Origin: Hirundichthys speculiger
Lineage: Eukaryota > Chordata > Actinopteri > Beloniformes > Exocoetidae
DNA length: 64,000 nucleotides
Reading direction: 5' to 3'
NCBI GenBank assembly: GCA_018398805.1
Contig: JAGFBZ010002268.1
Span: 930,001-994,000 of the forward strand
How positions within the stretch are numbered: the stretch's first letter is position 1; each line of letters opens with the position of its first letter. The notes below the pieces were generated by a model. The model saw only the letters and a list, made by a program, of their open reading frames with translations, searched no databases and was not told the DNA's origin. This document shows positions 53,833-61,421 of this stretch, piece by piece. Position numbers and translations under genes: made by a program.

Positions 53833-54338
53833 TATATATTTTTTTTTTTATCTGTAATATCAATCAATCAATCAATATGGGCCAAAAAGACAATCAAAGT
53901 TAATTCAGTCTTCATTACATGATAGTCTTTTTTTTCTTTATCAATATAAGGTTAAAATGATGACAAACCCATCACCTTTAAACTCTACATCAGTCATTGC
54001 CCCACTCACCTAAACACATCCTTTTTATCAATTTGATAGCGAGATTTGTATTGATCCCCATCTTTTGTTCTATTGCTTTTCTCTTCATGTCACTGAACTT
54101 AAGGTGGCCTGATGCCTGACTTGCTTATTGCATCCAGTAACAATGCAACCCCCTCTGTCAGACATGTGCATGCTTTTTCAGCCTGTTTAACTGCACACAA
54201 TCCAGTGGTTGCGTGGTTTAGCATGTTATTACATCTCTGTATCATCATTGTATATGTGTTTGTTGTCCTGTAGATAAATGCCCAAGATATCCACTATCAA
54301 GAGCAACTTGGTCATGGAAATGGGGGAACTGTGTACAA
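37007..54338 (+). CDS. map2k5: map2k5 (MEK5), N-terminal part: PB1 domain to kinase glycine loop (3' partial)
   Basis: Dual-specificity MAP kinase kinase that activates ERK5. Eight exons (37007-37105, 37306-37354, 42048-42115, 49428-49497, 50182-50222, 51526-51593, 51752-51800, 54274-54338) join in frame into 169 full codons plus two bases of the next. Residues 6-67 form the PB1 domain: the basic strand IVIRIK and the acidic OPCA motif [16 protein letters not shown] that pairs with MEKK2/3. Then come [16 protein letters not shown] and [13 protein letters not shown], all as in mammalian MEK5. The last exon gives [11 protein letters not shown], the ATP-binding glycine loop. The catalytic exons lie beyond the window. 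An in-frame upstream ATG at 36983 would add eight residues, as a longer N-terminus does in human MEK5; I chose the ATG at 37007 because similarity starts there. Confidence 0.95.
37306..37354 (+). CDS. map2k5: map2k5 exon 2
   Basis: The acceptor is CATTTCAG. Reads [16 protein letters not shown] plus the first base of a tyrosine codon. Mammalian MEK5 has VLPEATTTAFEY here. The donor is T|GTAAGT. Confidence 0.93.
38116..39760 (+). mobile_element. piggyBac element with TTAA target sites, in map2k5 intron 2
   Basis: TTAA at 38116-38119 and 39757-39760 flank ends CCTGATAAACCCGAC and GTCAGGGTTTAACAGG, which are inverted repeats with few mismatches. The piece 38949-39056 encodes the N-terminus of a piggyBac-type transposase. 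The rest of the transposase is absent, so the element looks internally deleted or decayed. Total length 1645 bp including target sites. Confidence 0.85.
38949..39056 (+). pseudogene. piggyBac-like transposase N-terminal fragment
   Basis: ATG at 38949 opens a 35-codon frame, [20 protein letters not shown] followed by [10 protein letters not shown], ending at TGA 39054-39056. An EALE-IF-D/S-acidic start is typical of PGBD4-like transposases. No catalytic domain follows. Confidence 0.65.
39781..40265. other. Intron sequence, nothing recognised
   Basis: A C7 tract (39787) and a G8 tract (39807) are the only low-complexity features. The other content is unremarkable. Confidence 0.6.
40660..41700 (-). 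pseudogene. hAT transposase (BED zinc finger type), frameshifted and interrupted
   Basis: On the minus strand a CKTCK half-finger (about 41605) is followed, after a shift, by [20 protein letters not shown] and [20 protein letters not shown], then [10 protein letters not shown]. One base is missing there; the next frame reads [17 protein letters not shown]. The coding is cut at 41292 by the nested insertion and resumes at 40812 with [11 protein letters not shown] and, after another shift, [11 protein letters not shown]. CxxC...HLKSKHP and FSVVEDVGF are typical of ZBED/hAT transposases. The gene is inactive. Confidence 0.82.
40804..41301. mobile_element. Nested insertion with G23/C37 subterminal tracts and GGGCTCAAT duplication
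   Basis: The element 40813-41292 (480 bp) is flanked by the direct repeat GGGCTCAAT (40804-40812 and 41293-41301). The duplication falls exactly where the transposase frame is interrupted. Its ends, CATGGGCGGAGTTTGC then G23 (40829-40851), and in reverse complement CTAGTTGACTTTTGCGTC then G37 (41239-41275 as C), are imperfect inverted repeats. A hairpin with arms CAGGGGGAGC / GCTCCCCCTG lies at 40852-40874. A GTGCATGCGCGCCGGTT unit is duplicated near 41159-41198. It is non-coding; the class is probably hAT, given an 8-9 bp duplication. Confidence 0.75.
41825..41886. repeat. (TA)n microsatellite
   Basis: About 60 bp of TA beside the right end of the hAT element. The matching left-side tract is at 40266-40292. 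Confidence 0.95.
42048..42115 (+). CDS. map2k5: map2k5 exon 3 (PB1 OPCA motif)
   Basis: The acceptor is TTTTTAAG. It completes the tyrosine codon and reads [20 protein letters not shown], then SY, with the donor TAT|GTGAGT. This is the acidic OPCA motif of the type I PB1 domain. Confidence 0.96.
42570..43025 (+). pseudogene. Tc1-like transposase remnant with a TA insertion
   Basis: 'gaggaatgacatcggcaatg' and 'cccaagtattacatcacagat' follow the N-terminal half of a fish Tc1 gene. After an A18/(TA)n tract (42802-42899) the + strand reads [19 protein letters not shown] (about 42928-42985), the first catalytic-aspartate region (W-DETK) of the same gene. Many stops; clearly dead. Confidence 0.75.
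42802..42899. repeat. A-run followed by (TA)n microsatellite
   Basis: About 19 A followed by about 78 bp of TA with one CT interruption. Confidence 0.95.
44069..44410 (+). repeat. Common fish dispersed repeat ('CATCCATTATCTGTACCC' family)
   Basis: Starts CCATCCATTATCTGTACCC, runs through 'gtctatcccagctctc', 'cacaccctggacaggtcgcc', 'gtgggaggaagccagagtac' and 'gagaacaagcaaactccag', and ends 'cagtgctaaccaccgtgctgc'. It is one of the most abundant fish interspersed repeats and is related to 21981-22275. The 161-codon minus-strand frame over it is not a gene. Confidence 0.85.
44889..45614. mobile_element. hAT non-autonomous element with perfect 8-bp target duplication
   Basis: The element 44897-45606 (710 bp) has ends CAGTGGTTCTCAACTGG and CCAGTTGAGAACCGCTG, inverted with one mismatch. 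It is flanked by CTCTACAT at 44889-44896 and 45607-45614. The ends are of the Charlie/MER5 type. No transposase frame was recognised. Confidence 0.93.
45746..45860 (+). mobile_element. Fragment of a non-autonomous DNA transposon (TAGGGTTGCAAA end)
   Basis: TAGGGTTGCAAA followed by GGAAATTTTC, GGAAATATTCCAAAC and AAGGAAATTAAGGGAATTTG resembles a widespread fish repeat end. The opposite end was not found. Confidence 0.45.
46467..46661 (+). pseudogene. Open segment resembling a TTF-type zinc finger of hAT transposases
   Basis: A 65-codon open frame without a usable ATG, from just after TAA (46464) to TGA (46662). It contains [30 protein letters not shown] and GLQTPRRG. The spacing of CF..FG, then NW+KA and a +K-G run is like TTF zinc fingers (CFPC...F...GFxNWKKA). 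A consensus-like donor GG|GTGAGT overlaps its end. Probably a transposase relic; a real exon is the alternative. Confidence 0.35.
47801..47936. repeat. (TA)n-(GT)n compound microsatellite
   Basis: About 105 bp of TA with a few CT/GT interruptions, then (GT)15 (47907-47936). Confidence 0.97.
48230..48545. promoter_or_regulatory. Candidate conserved non-coding element in map2k5 intron 3
   Basis: Repeat-free, balanced sequence with GTTAATGATGATTGG, TTATTGGCCAACAATGG (a near-palindrome containing CCAAT), TTACGGATTAGG (GGATTA at 48455-48460, an OTX/bicoid-type core), GGTAATTGAG and AGTAATCAATAAAC. This is one of the strongest enhancer-like blocks in the window. Established background: human MAP2K5/SKOR1 is a known association locus (restless legs syndrome). 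Conservation itself was not tested. Confidence 0.4.
48560..48594 (+). repeat. T17-G18 homopolymer junction
   Basis: A run of 17 T passes directly into 18 G, the same arrangement as at 8525-8570. Confidence 0.92.
48640..48880. promoter_or_regulatory. Candidate conserved non-coding element in map2k5 intron 3
   Basis: Contains TCTGACAGTGATAAATAGG, CCTTTTAATAACAGCTGTG (with a CAGCTG E-box), TCTGATCAATTCCC, CATTTACATATTGTTGTGATG and TGGTAAATTAAATGC. Repeat-free and distinct from the homopolymer tract just upstream. Function is inferred from composition and motifs only. Confidence 0.35.
49428..49497 (+). CDS. map2k5: map2k5 exon 4
   Basis: The acceptor is CTCTTTAG. Reads [20 protein letters not shown], then FPR, plus the first base of alanine. 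The donor is G|GTATTG. It corresponds to the mammalian EQQVNGQLIEPLQIFPR segment at the end of PB1. Confidence 0.95.
50182..50222 (+). CDS. map2k5: map2k5 exon 5
   Basis: The acceptor is GTTTCAG. Completes alanine and reads [13 protein letters not shown], then AAG|GTAACT. Mammalian MEK5 has CKPPGERNIHGLK. Confidence 0.94.
50223..51525 (+). other. map2k5 intron 5, no recognised element
   Basis: 1.3 kb, T-rich, with a 99-codon chance frame at 50606-50905 that has no recognisable domain. No transposon ends were seen. Confidence 0.65.
51526..51593 (+). CDS. map2k5: map2k5 exon 6
   Basis: The acceptor is CCTTCAG. Reads [20 protein letters not shown], then NN, and ends AG|GTGAGT (split serine). 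The VNTR start matches mammalian MEK5. The rest is the variable Ser/Pro-rich linker, here different in sequence. Confidence 0.93.
51752..51800 (+). CDS. map2k5: map2k5 exon 7
   Basis: The acceptor is CTTACCTGCAG after a long TTTTC tract. Reads [16 protein letters not shown], nearly identical to mammalian MEK5. The donor is CAG|GTGAGT. Confidence 0.96.
52923..53100 (+). mobile_element. hAT-type element fragment (TAGGGCTGGGC end)
   Basis: TAGGGCTGGGCAAAGATTC followed by TTTTAATCACGATTAATCGC is a widespread fish/vertebrate terminal wording. A hairpin AGGTCACTTT / AAAGTGACCT lies near 53007-53031. Wording such as TACCGAGATAATATCGTAAACCGTGAC at 53715-53740 may belong to the same or a related element interrupted by TA arrays. 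No right end was found. Confidence 0.5.
53110..53390. repeat. Long (TA)n/(TCTA)n compound microsatellite
   Basis: About 280 bp of TA with frequent TCTATC interruptions. The Tyr/Ile/Ser-only frame over it is an artefact. Confidence 0.97.
53760..53845. repeat. (TA)n microsatellite
   Basis: About 80 bp TA with two CT interruptions, ending in a T run. Confidence 0.95.
54274..54338 (+). CDS. map2k5: map2k5 exon 8 (start of kinase domain)
   Basis: The acceptor is GTCCTGTAG. Reads [20 protein letters not shown], then Y and AA|GTAAGT splitting the next lysine codon. LGHGNGG is the G-x-G-x-x-G nucleotide loop. The following exon, expected to start with the AYHVPSG-like segment and the catalytic lysine, was not found before 64000. 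Confidence 0.96.
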
Positions 54339-55626
54339 GTAAGTTTGTTTGTTAGTTTTCACAATCAGGCTCCAAAATTACAAGACCCAAGAATAGTGAT
54401 GGTGTTTTAGGCAGTAGTATTAGGTAGTGATATATTTTGCTGTTTGCTTAAGCAAGTGAAGGGGTCTTCAGTCTGCTTTAATTGAGGTAAATTGTATACA
54501 TATTATGATAGAAGAGGGTACAGAAATTCACACACTAGGGTTCATCTCAAGAGGTTTCAATTCTTGATCACATCCCCACTGTTGCTTCATTTGTTCATCC
54601 ATCTCTTGATGTTTAGTGTGACATCTGTCCGGCAGGTTTTGTCTGTGCCTACATTTATTTATTGTCGTTTGAAGGTTGCGGACATTCTTGATATTGATTT
54701 TTGGTCTGTAAGGTGTGACGCACATTAACTAAATTGGTGTATAGTGCAGCACTTGACCTGCCACCATGAAGAGCTCCATCCTCTAAACAAATGTATTACT
54801 GACCTGGTAATATTATGACAAGGTTGGCATTTGTGTTGCTCCTTCTATCTTTCTTTCACCACCGTGTGCTTTCCCTTTCCATCAATTCTCAGCTATTGAG
54901 CTGTTTTATTGAGACAGAAGTATTGATCACTGCTCAGACTAACCTTGACTTGACAGAATGGTTTGCCTCAGACTCCAGTAAAACTAGTAAATTTCTTATC
55001 TATCAAATACACAAGTCTATCTTTTATTTTTATTTCCACCCCTATCCTTCCATCTTCCAGTTTTATGATTTTGCAATTCTTTCGTAAGTGCCAGTCTTTC
55101 ATAGTTGTAAGAGGTGGCACCAGAAATGGTTACATAGCTTTGAAAAAAGCCAATATTGCAAGTTCAACAACTTTTCAGTCAATTTCTACTCTTTAAAATC
55201 TATATGCATCTGTGTTAAAAATTTCATGGTTGAAAGGATAAAGAAAAGCAAATGAATACACACTTAAGAAATGTCTGTGAGTACTTTTAATTACTACTAA
55301 TTGTGCTTACAAGGGCATATATTTAAATAAAAATCAAATAAAATGTATAAAAAAACAGACTGGCCTTCATGGTAAAACACAAAGCCTTCCTAGACTGTTG
55401 GCTGTGTCATGTGAAAATATAACCATCAGTGAAAATTAAATGAACTGAATCAACGTAATCTTAGAAGTGTTTAAATGCAGAGCTTAAATAAGATCTTGAG
55501 ATCTGTTGCAATGATGCCATTGTGAAAGTAGGATGCTTCTGCAATTGTCCGGCAACACCGAGTGTATTTATGCCACGCAAAGAGCAAAATAAGTCTTTAG
55601 TGGGAGCATGATGTCAGACACGATAT

Positions 55627-56602
55627 CTAACGATTAGGGGTGTAACGGTACATGTATTTGTATTGAACCGTTTCGGTACAGGTAGGTCGGTTCGGGACGG
55701 GGGCGTACCGAACGAGTTTCCACACGGACATATTAAGTAGAGGACCGCATGTTGTGGAGAAGAGCGCTGCAGCCGCACATGCGCAGTTGTGCGCACACGG
55801 TCAGTGTTGCCAACTTAGCGACGTTTTCGTTATATCTAGCGACTTAATTTGTAAAAAGCGACTAGCGACAAATCTAGCTACTTTTTCTGGTGATTTTGAG
55901 ACTCACGCGCACTCAAACCGCCAGGTTTGAAGCATCACTTGGCTCCTGTCTGCCTCGCGAGCCGCGCTTCTCTTTCCCTCTCTCTCTGCCGGGCTCAGTG
56001 CACAGCCAGCGCAAGTTTCTGTGTGTGTGGACTGGGCGCGTGTCACCACATACAAAGGTGAGGCGACGCGCGTGCACACAAACACCCTAATCAGTGGTAG
56101 AGAACGCTGGCTTCAAACACATGATAAAGGTAATTGAGCCCGGATATCAATTACCTTCTCATCCACATTTTAGCCAGAAAATCATACCCGGACTTTATGA
56201 AAGAATAAAATGATTAGTTTTTAAAGAAACACCCTGAGCCTTATTCATGTTATTTAATCTGAACCAACAACTTGAAACTGTTCAGTGTTGCAACTGTTCA
56301 ATTTTGCACATCAGATGGATTATTTTTTTAAGCAAAAGTCTGAGCCAATGTTATTTTTATTTTGTTTTTCAAAATATCTACATTTTGGAATATTGTATTT
56401 ATATTTTTGAGCAGAATTCTAGCTTTGTATAGGCTAATGTTCCTACTGCTAAAAAGCACAAAGGTGTGTTATAAACAACTAGCACATTTATATTTTGCAT
56501 TTATGTTTCTTACTGTACCGAAAATGAACCGAACCGTGACCTCAAAACCGAGGTACGTACCGAACCGAGAGTTTTGTGTACCGTTACACCCCTACTAACG
56601 AT
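55627..56602. mobile_element. hAT element with perfect 8-bp target duplication
   Basis: The element 55635-56594 (960 bp) has ends TAGGGGTGTAACGGTAC and GT[G]TACCGTTACACCCCTA in inverted orientation. It is flanked by CTAACGAT at 55627-55634 and 56595-56602. Further inside, GGTTCGG / CCGAACC wording mirrors between the ends. The middle has no transposase-like frame. Confidence 0.93.
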
Positions 56603-56929
56603 ACCGAGAAAAAAGCAGAATAGGACAAACCAGACAATTAAGACGCTGAAGATATACGTATATGAGTGAACAGCCTGCAGTAATGTGAGAGTCACAACCA
56701 GTTCAGCTATTTTTTTATTTATAGGACGAAAATCCTCACACCATGCGTGGCTACAGGAGTACAAGAATAGAGATTACATTTATGGATATACAGTGGCAGG
56801 AAAATGTTCACGAAGTCCTTGGTCTGATATGCTAAGTGACAATAATAGACACAAAATGGTTAAACTGGAAACACACATGCAATAATTATTTCTCATTTCT
56901 TTAATAAACACATCCATTAACCTGTCCTG

Positions 56930-57735
56930 GGTCCACCCTGAGGCCTCTTCATGGTGAGACATGCCTGAAGCACCTCCTCAGGGACATCCATGTCCAAGAG
57001 ACATCTTCACAAGAAGCCACTCTGCAGAAGAAACCAATTTCAGCTGCTTATTTCCATAATCTTGTTCTTTTGTACACTACCAATGGTAATCTGAAGTGAG
57101 AATTAGAATATATTTCTGTTTTTGCTCAACTCTCTCCACACCACAACAGTTTGGTGCAGAGTCTGCATTACTGCAGATACTAATCAATCTTTCAGTCTCC
57201 TGCTCCATCATGCTCTCATTGGTGACCCTGAGATACTTAACTCCTTCACTTGAAATAGCACCTCACCTCCTACCAGAGAGGGCATTCCACCCTTTCAAGA
57301 GTAACAATAGCCATCTAAGATTTTCTCTGCTTCATACTTGGCTACAAACCACTCCAGTGACAGCTGAAGATCAGATGACACCAGCAAGACAATCATCATC
57401 ATTCACAAAACCAAAGATGGAATCCTGAGTTTACCAGACTAGACTTCTTTCACCCCCTGGTTGCTTCTAGAAATTATGTCCATAAAAATTATTAACAGAA
57501 TCTGCGACAAAGAGAAGCCCTAATGTACTCCAATGCTCACCTGGAGCAAATATGACATATATTATTGGCAATGTGAACCAAACCCTCTCTCCCCCTAAAA
57601 ATGGATTCAATATCCCATACTCCTGAAGTACCTCTGACAAAATACCCCCCAAGGGACAGGGCCGACTGCCCTCTCCAAGTCAGATTATCAGATTTCCAAA
57701 ACATCTTGGTGGCTTTGATCTGGAGAAGTTTTTTT
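56930..57735 (-). pseudogene. Non-LTR retrotransposon reverse transcriptase remnant
   Basis: Minus-strand pieces in order follow a common fish LINE: an AVGPVPWGV-like piece (about 57665-57640) where these enzymes have DRVPRGVLW, a VLQEYGILNP piece (about 57625), then 'catcctgag...cagatc' wording and finally PEEVLQACLTMKRPQGGPRT (about 56990-56930), the typical C-terminal GEVFxACPTGKRPRGRPRT block. Stops and frameshifts throughout. Confidence 0.75.
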
Positions 57736-58816
57736 TTTTTAATGTAGCTGCTTTCTTCACTTGTTTGATTTAGTGAATAACAAATTTGAACCTTTGATTG
57801 TTTCATTGCTGCAATATGCTGCAATTATTCCTTCCATGTCCAGTGTGACTCCTGAACCTCGTCACATGTCATTCTTTCAGCTGTTCTTGTCTTTTTTTTC
57901 TCCATGCTAGACTGTATTTATATGTAGAGTTATGAATTGTATATTAGGTATATTTCTAAATTATTTCATTAATTGGGAGCAAGGAATAATGCTAAGTGTC
58001 CTGATGTGGCAAGATCGAGTTGTAAATCCTTTTAAATTTGTAGTGACCTTTTTCTCTTCACAAGGCCAGTTTAGAACCTTCAAAGCACACTGAAAATGCT
58101 TGATGTTTTTAGTTGGTTTTTTTAATCCCTTGCACAACATTAGATTTTTTTTTTTTTTTTTTTTTTTAATTTTTTGTCAATCAAATTCTAAAGGTTTTGG
58201 TGGCGTTTTTGTCTGTAGTGCTCTTTAACAAGGGCAACCCAACTACTGTGGAATTTGATGTGCAAGGGGGCAAAAAAAGTTTACCTGATGTTACCCAAAT
58301 TATTATAAATCTGTTACCATACCTGCATACAGATTTGAACTGATTAAAATAATGTTTTATTTTAGATTGAAACACTTTCTGTGGGCAAAAAGGGTTAATA
58401 TTGTGAAACCTCCATAAAGTCTTGGCAGAGAAAAGTTACTTACAATTCAAATCCCAAATTATATATTTTTACAACCTTAAGCAAAGTGAAGTTGATATAA
58501 AATGGCTTCATATTTACTGTCTGCTGGGGTTAGTATGATATGATGCTCCACTAGTTGTTTCTTTTGAGTGGGACATTATGTTACACTTAACCAACAAGTA
58601 TGCAAAGAATGCCTCAGTATACAGTAACACTAATAGATAGGTTCTTCACATTGCATGTGGCATGAAAATTGCATACATCTGCTGCCGTAGACCATCTCTT
58701 ACCTATTTTACTGTTTTTATTGGACATAATTTGTACATGCTGTAATGCAAAAAATAACTAGTGGAGTAACAACCACCAAAACATGTACATCAGTGTCAAA
58801 CTAACTGTGTACCTAC

Positions 58817-58880
58817 GAGGGATGCAACGGTACTCGGTAAAATACGGTACGGTACGGGACAACACAGGCTTTTATGTCCC
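58817..58880 (+). mobile_element. hAT terminal fragment (GAGGGATGCAACGGTAC)
   Basis: GAGGGATGCAACGGTACTCGG then GGTACGGTACGG resembles the ends of the 55635-56594 family. The other end is not visible. Confidence 0.45.
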
Positions 58881-59219
58881 GCCGTATTTATGTTCTAATA
58901 ACTTTGTATTGGACTTGCACGTGAGCACTCGCCTCCACTCACTCACAGTGACCAGCCTATCACACTTTGGGCGGTTGGCTACAGCTCTTAGACGCAGGGA
59001 AAAAAACATGCAGGCATGGCCAGCGGTAGAGGAGAAATTGGGAAAAACTTATTTTAATCACTGGTGGGAGAGCATTTTGGTTTTACTGTTGAATACACTG
59101 GCGAGGAAGTGAAAACAGAAGTGAAAATCACCCTCGCCTATCTTGTCTTTTCTGTTTAAAATGTGGTGGATAATAATGAAGCCTGTGCAGTCGTATACAC
59201 ATGCATGTCTGTTTCTGAA

Positions 59220-59550
59220 TGTCTGAGCTTTGAGGTCTGTTTCGCTCGAGACTAATTATGAAAATACCAGGTGAGAGAGTCAGCTCGAGGGAAAGGCAAC
59301 ATATCATACATGAGGCATTATGATGCTAATACAAATGCTAGCCTTCATCCAGGAGGCCAGTTTCTGTAATCTACAACCCCAGCTTTAGACATTGAGAGAG
59401 GTCCTATGAATAGTGCATGATGGAGCTTTTATTACAGAGCGAGCTGGAGTGTAAATAAGATCCAGGCAATGGGGCACATTTACTGGGGTCAGATAAGGGG
59501 GAAGTGGCAGGTGGGGTGGCTATGTAACCTTGTCCCCAAGTTTCCTGCTG
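59220..59550. promoter_or_regulatory. Candidate conserved non-coding element in map2k5 intron 8
   Basis: Repeat-free, balanced block with GAGACTAATTATGAAAATACC, GAGGCATTATGATGCTAATAC and GAATAGTGCATGATGGAGC. It ends where LINE sequence begins. The enhancer reading is an inference. Confidence 0.35.
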
Positions 59551-59559
59551 TCACAAGCC

Positions 59560-60100
59560 TGTCACTGTAACTCATATAGGGATCGTCTGAGGTGGTCAAG
59601 GACAGTCTGAGAATAAGGCTTTTTAACCACCCTGTAGTCGCACCTCATTGCCAACCATAAAATACTTACTAAAAGGCTTCAGTTCAAACTCTGGCTTTCC
59701 TTAACTAGGAGGTCCTTCCTACCCGTGGCTATGAGACTGTATAACTCTTTGCCCTTCGAAAAGAGAGTTTGTAAACATGAGGCAATTTACATCAATGTGC
59801 AATAATATCATCATATTAATCATTATGTAACTTGCTGCTGCCGTCTGTCAAAGAACAATCTTTATATTCATACTGGGCACTCATTCCTCAAATACGCAGC
59901 ACTTGCTGAGTTATTTTTTTGTAGCTTTGAGAACATATGTTTACACTTTTTTAATACTATTTTATTCAGTACTCTAGTTTTTTAAATAACTATGTATATT
60001 TTTATTTCCTCATTCTATATTTTGCTATTGTTTATGTTCCACTTTATTTACTTTTAGGATATTTTTAATTCATATGGGTACACTTAATTTTTGGTATTGT
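59560..60100 (+). mobile_element. Non-LTR retrotransposon 3' end
   Basis: The + strand at 59704-59763 reads TRRSFLPVAMRLYNSLPFEK, the closing motif (RRSFLPVAIRLYN) of a fish LINE polymerase. It is followed by a T-rich 3' UTR with 'catcaatgtgcaataatatc' and 'acagtactctag'-like wording. The left border is uncertain. Confidence 0.6.
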
Positions 60101-60639
60101 AATTCCATTTATCTGCATTCTGTGGTACCAGAATTTCTTAGGATTAATAGTCTTATCTTGATCTTTATTTTTACATTTTATTTTTAGCACTTAATTAGTT
60201 TCTCAGATGGTTATTAACATAAGAGAATAAACTCTTTCTGAGACAGTTGATATTCAGTAGTGGGTTGAATATTTTTTCACCATGCTGAGACAACTCAATG
60301 AGGTTTTAGTTATTTAACATGGGGAATAGTTTTTCCTTCTAAAGCTGCCTTATTCATTTCATGCACCCTCTTGCCCACTTCTTCACCTCTTGTAACATGT
60401 CTACCCTTTTTGATTTTTGATTTTTCATCACCTAACATCCTTGTCTTGACTAAGAGGCTTTTTTTTTTTTTTTTTTTTTAAACAATGCAAGATGAGTTTT
60501 GATGTGCTCTGCAGCCTAAAATATAAATTTCCAGCCAAGTCTCTATTATTTGTTTTAGGAGTCCATCAGGAGTCAGATTGTTCTCAAAGGAAAGACAAAA
60601 CTACTGTCGGAGACCAGTGTTTGTTCCAGCAGTGTGTAA

Positions 60640-61215
60640 ATACCCATCATGGTCTTAATAGGCATCATTAGTTAAAGGCCTGGTTCACTTTAGAGGCGTC
60701 TGGCTGAAAAGCAATATGATACCCCAACGTCAGACACATTAAACACACTTTGCATTATGCACATTCTGTCTGTGGATGACCCACAGACAAACAAGCCAGG
60801 TATCACATATACTTGTCCTGCTTGTGAGCTGATCACCTGACTGTGTGACGTACACTAAACCCACCTTATGCCGGTCACCTGACAGCTGTTGGACAGTATT
60901 TGTCCTTGAGTATTGTATGTTAAGAGGTCTTGAGGTATCGTCACCGCTACTGTCAACTAACCATCAATGGTGGTAACTAAAGCCGACGCGTGGCATTAGG
61001 GCTAATTAAATCATTATGGGTCCGGTAGGTGACTCCTAGTTTACTTGCAACTTTAAACGCTGTCTGGAACAAGAGAGATGGAGCTGACTGCATCAAGTTT
61101 TTGGCAATGATCTCAACTCTCAGAATGTGGAGCTTTCACTGGGGATGGGAATTGGGAGGGTATGGGTTTTGTTTGCAGTTAAACTTATGTTTCAGTGATT
61201 TGAATGTTGTTTAAC
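60640..61215. promoter_or_regulatory. Candidate conserved non-coding element in map2k5 intron 8
   Basis: Repeat-free block. The best part is 60930-61130, with AACTAACCATCAATGGTGG, CATTAGGGCTAATTAAATCATTATGGG and CAAGTTTTTGGCAATGATC. Homeodomain and PBX/MEIS-like cores are dense. There is no coding frame beyond chance length. Confidence 0.4.
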
Positions 61216-61421
61216 CATGGATAACTTAAATGTTACCATTGCCATTTTACAACTCTTTTTATTATGGAAAAAGGATCAAATGTTTGTGAAAGGCAAGGTT
61301 ACAAAATTACATAGAAAGTTTTTGTACTTTCCAGAGTTATTGTTTTCTTTATACTAAGCTTAAATAGTAAAAGGATATTCTAATGTGTCCTGGTTGATCC
61401 AGTCACAGGTGGATCACTCCA

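Larger units (their letters stand above)
51801..54273 (+). other. map2k5 intron 7
   Basis: Holds a GC-richer block of unknown nature (52230-52560), a hAT-type fragment starting TAGGGCTGGGC (52923-53100 and beyond), two long TA/TCTA arrays (53110-53390, 53760-53845) and a (CAAT)n tract (53859-53876). No exon-like sequence fits map2k5 here. Confidence 0.75.

Noticed and set aside
55890..56090. Opposed 60-66 codon frames in the middle of the hAT element
   Set aside because: GC-rich interior of a non-autonomous element; no transposase motif.
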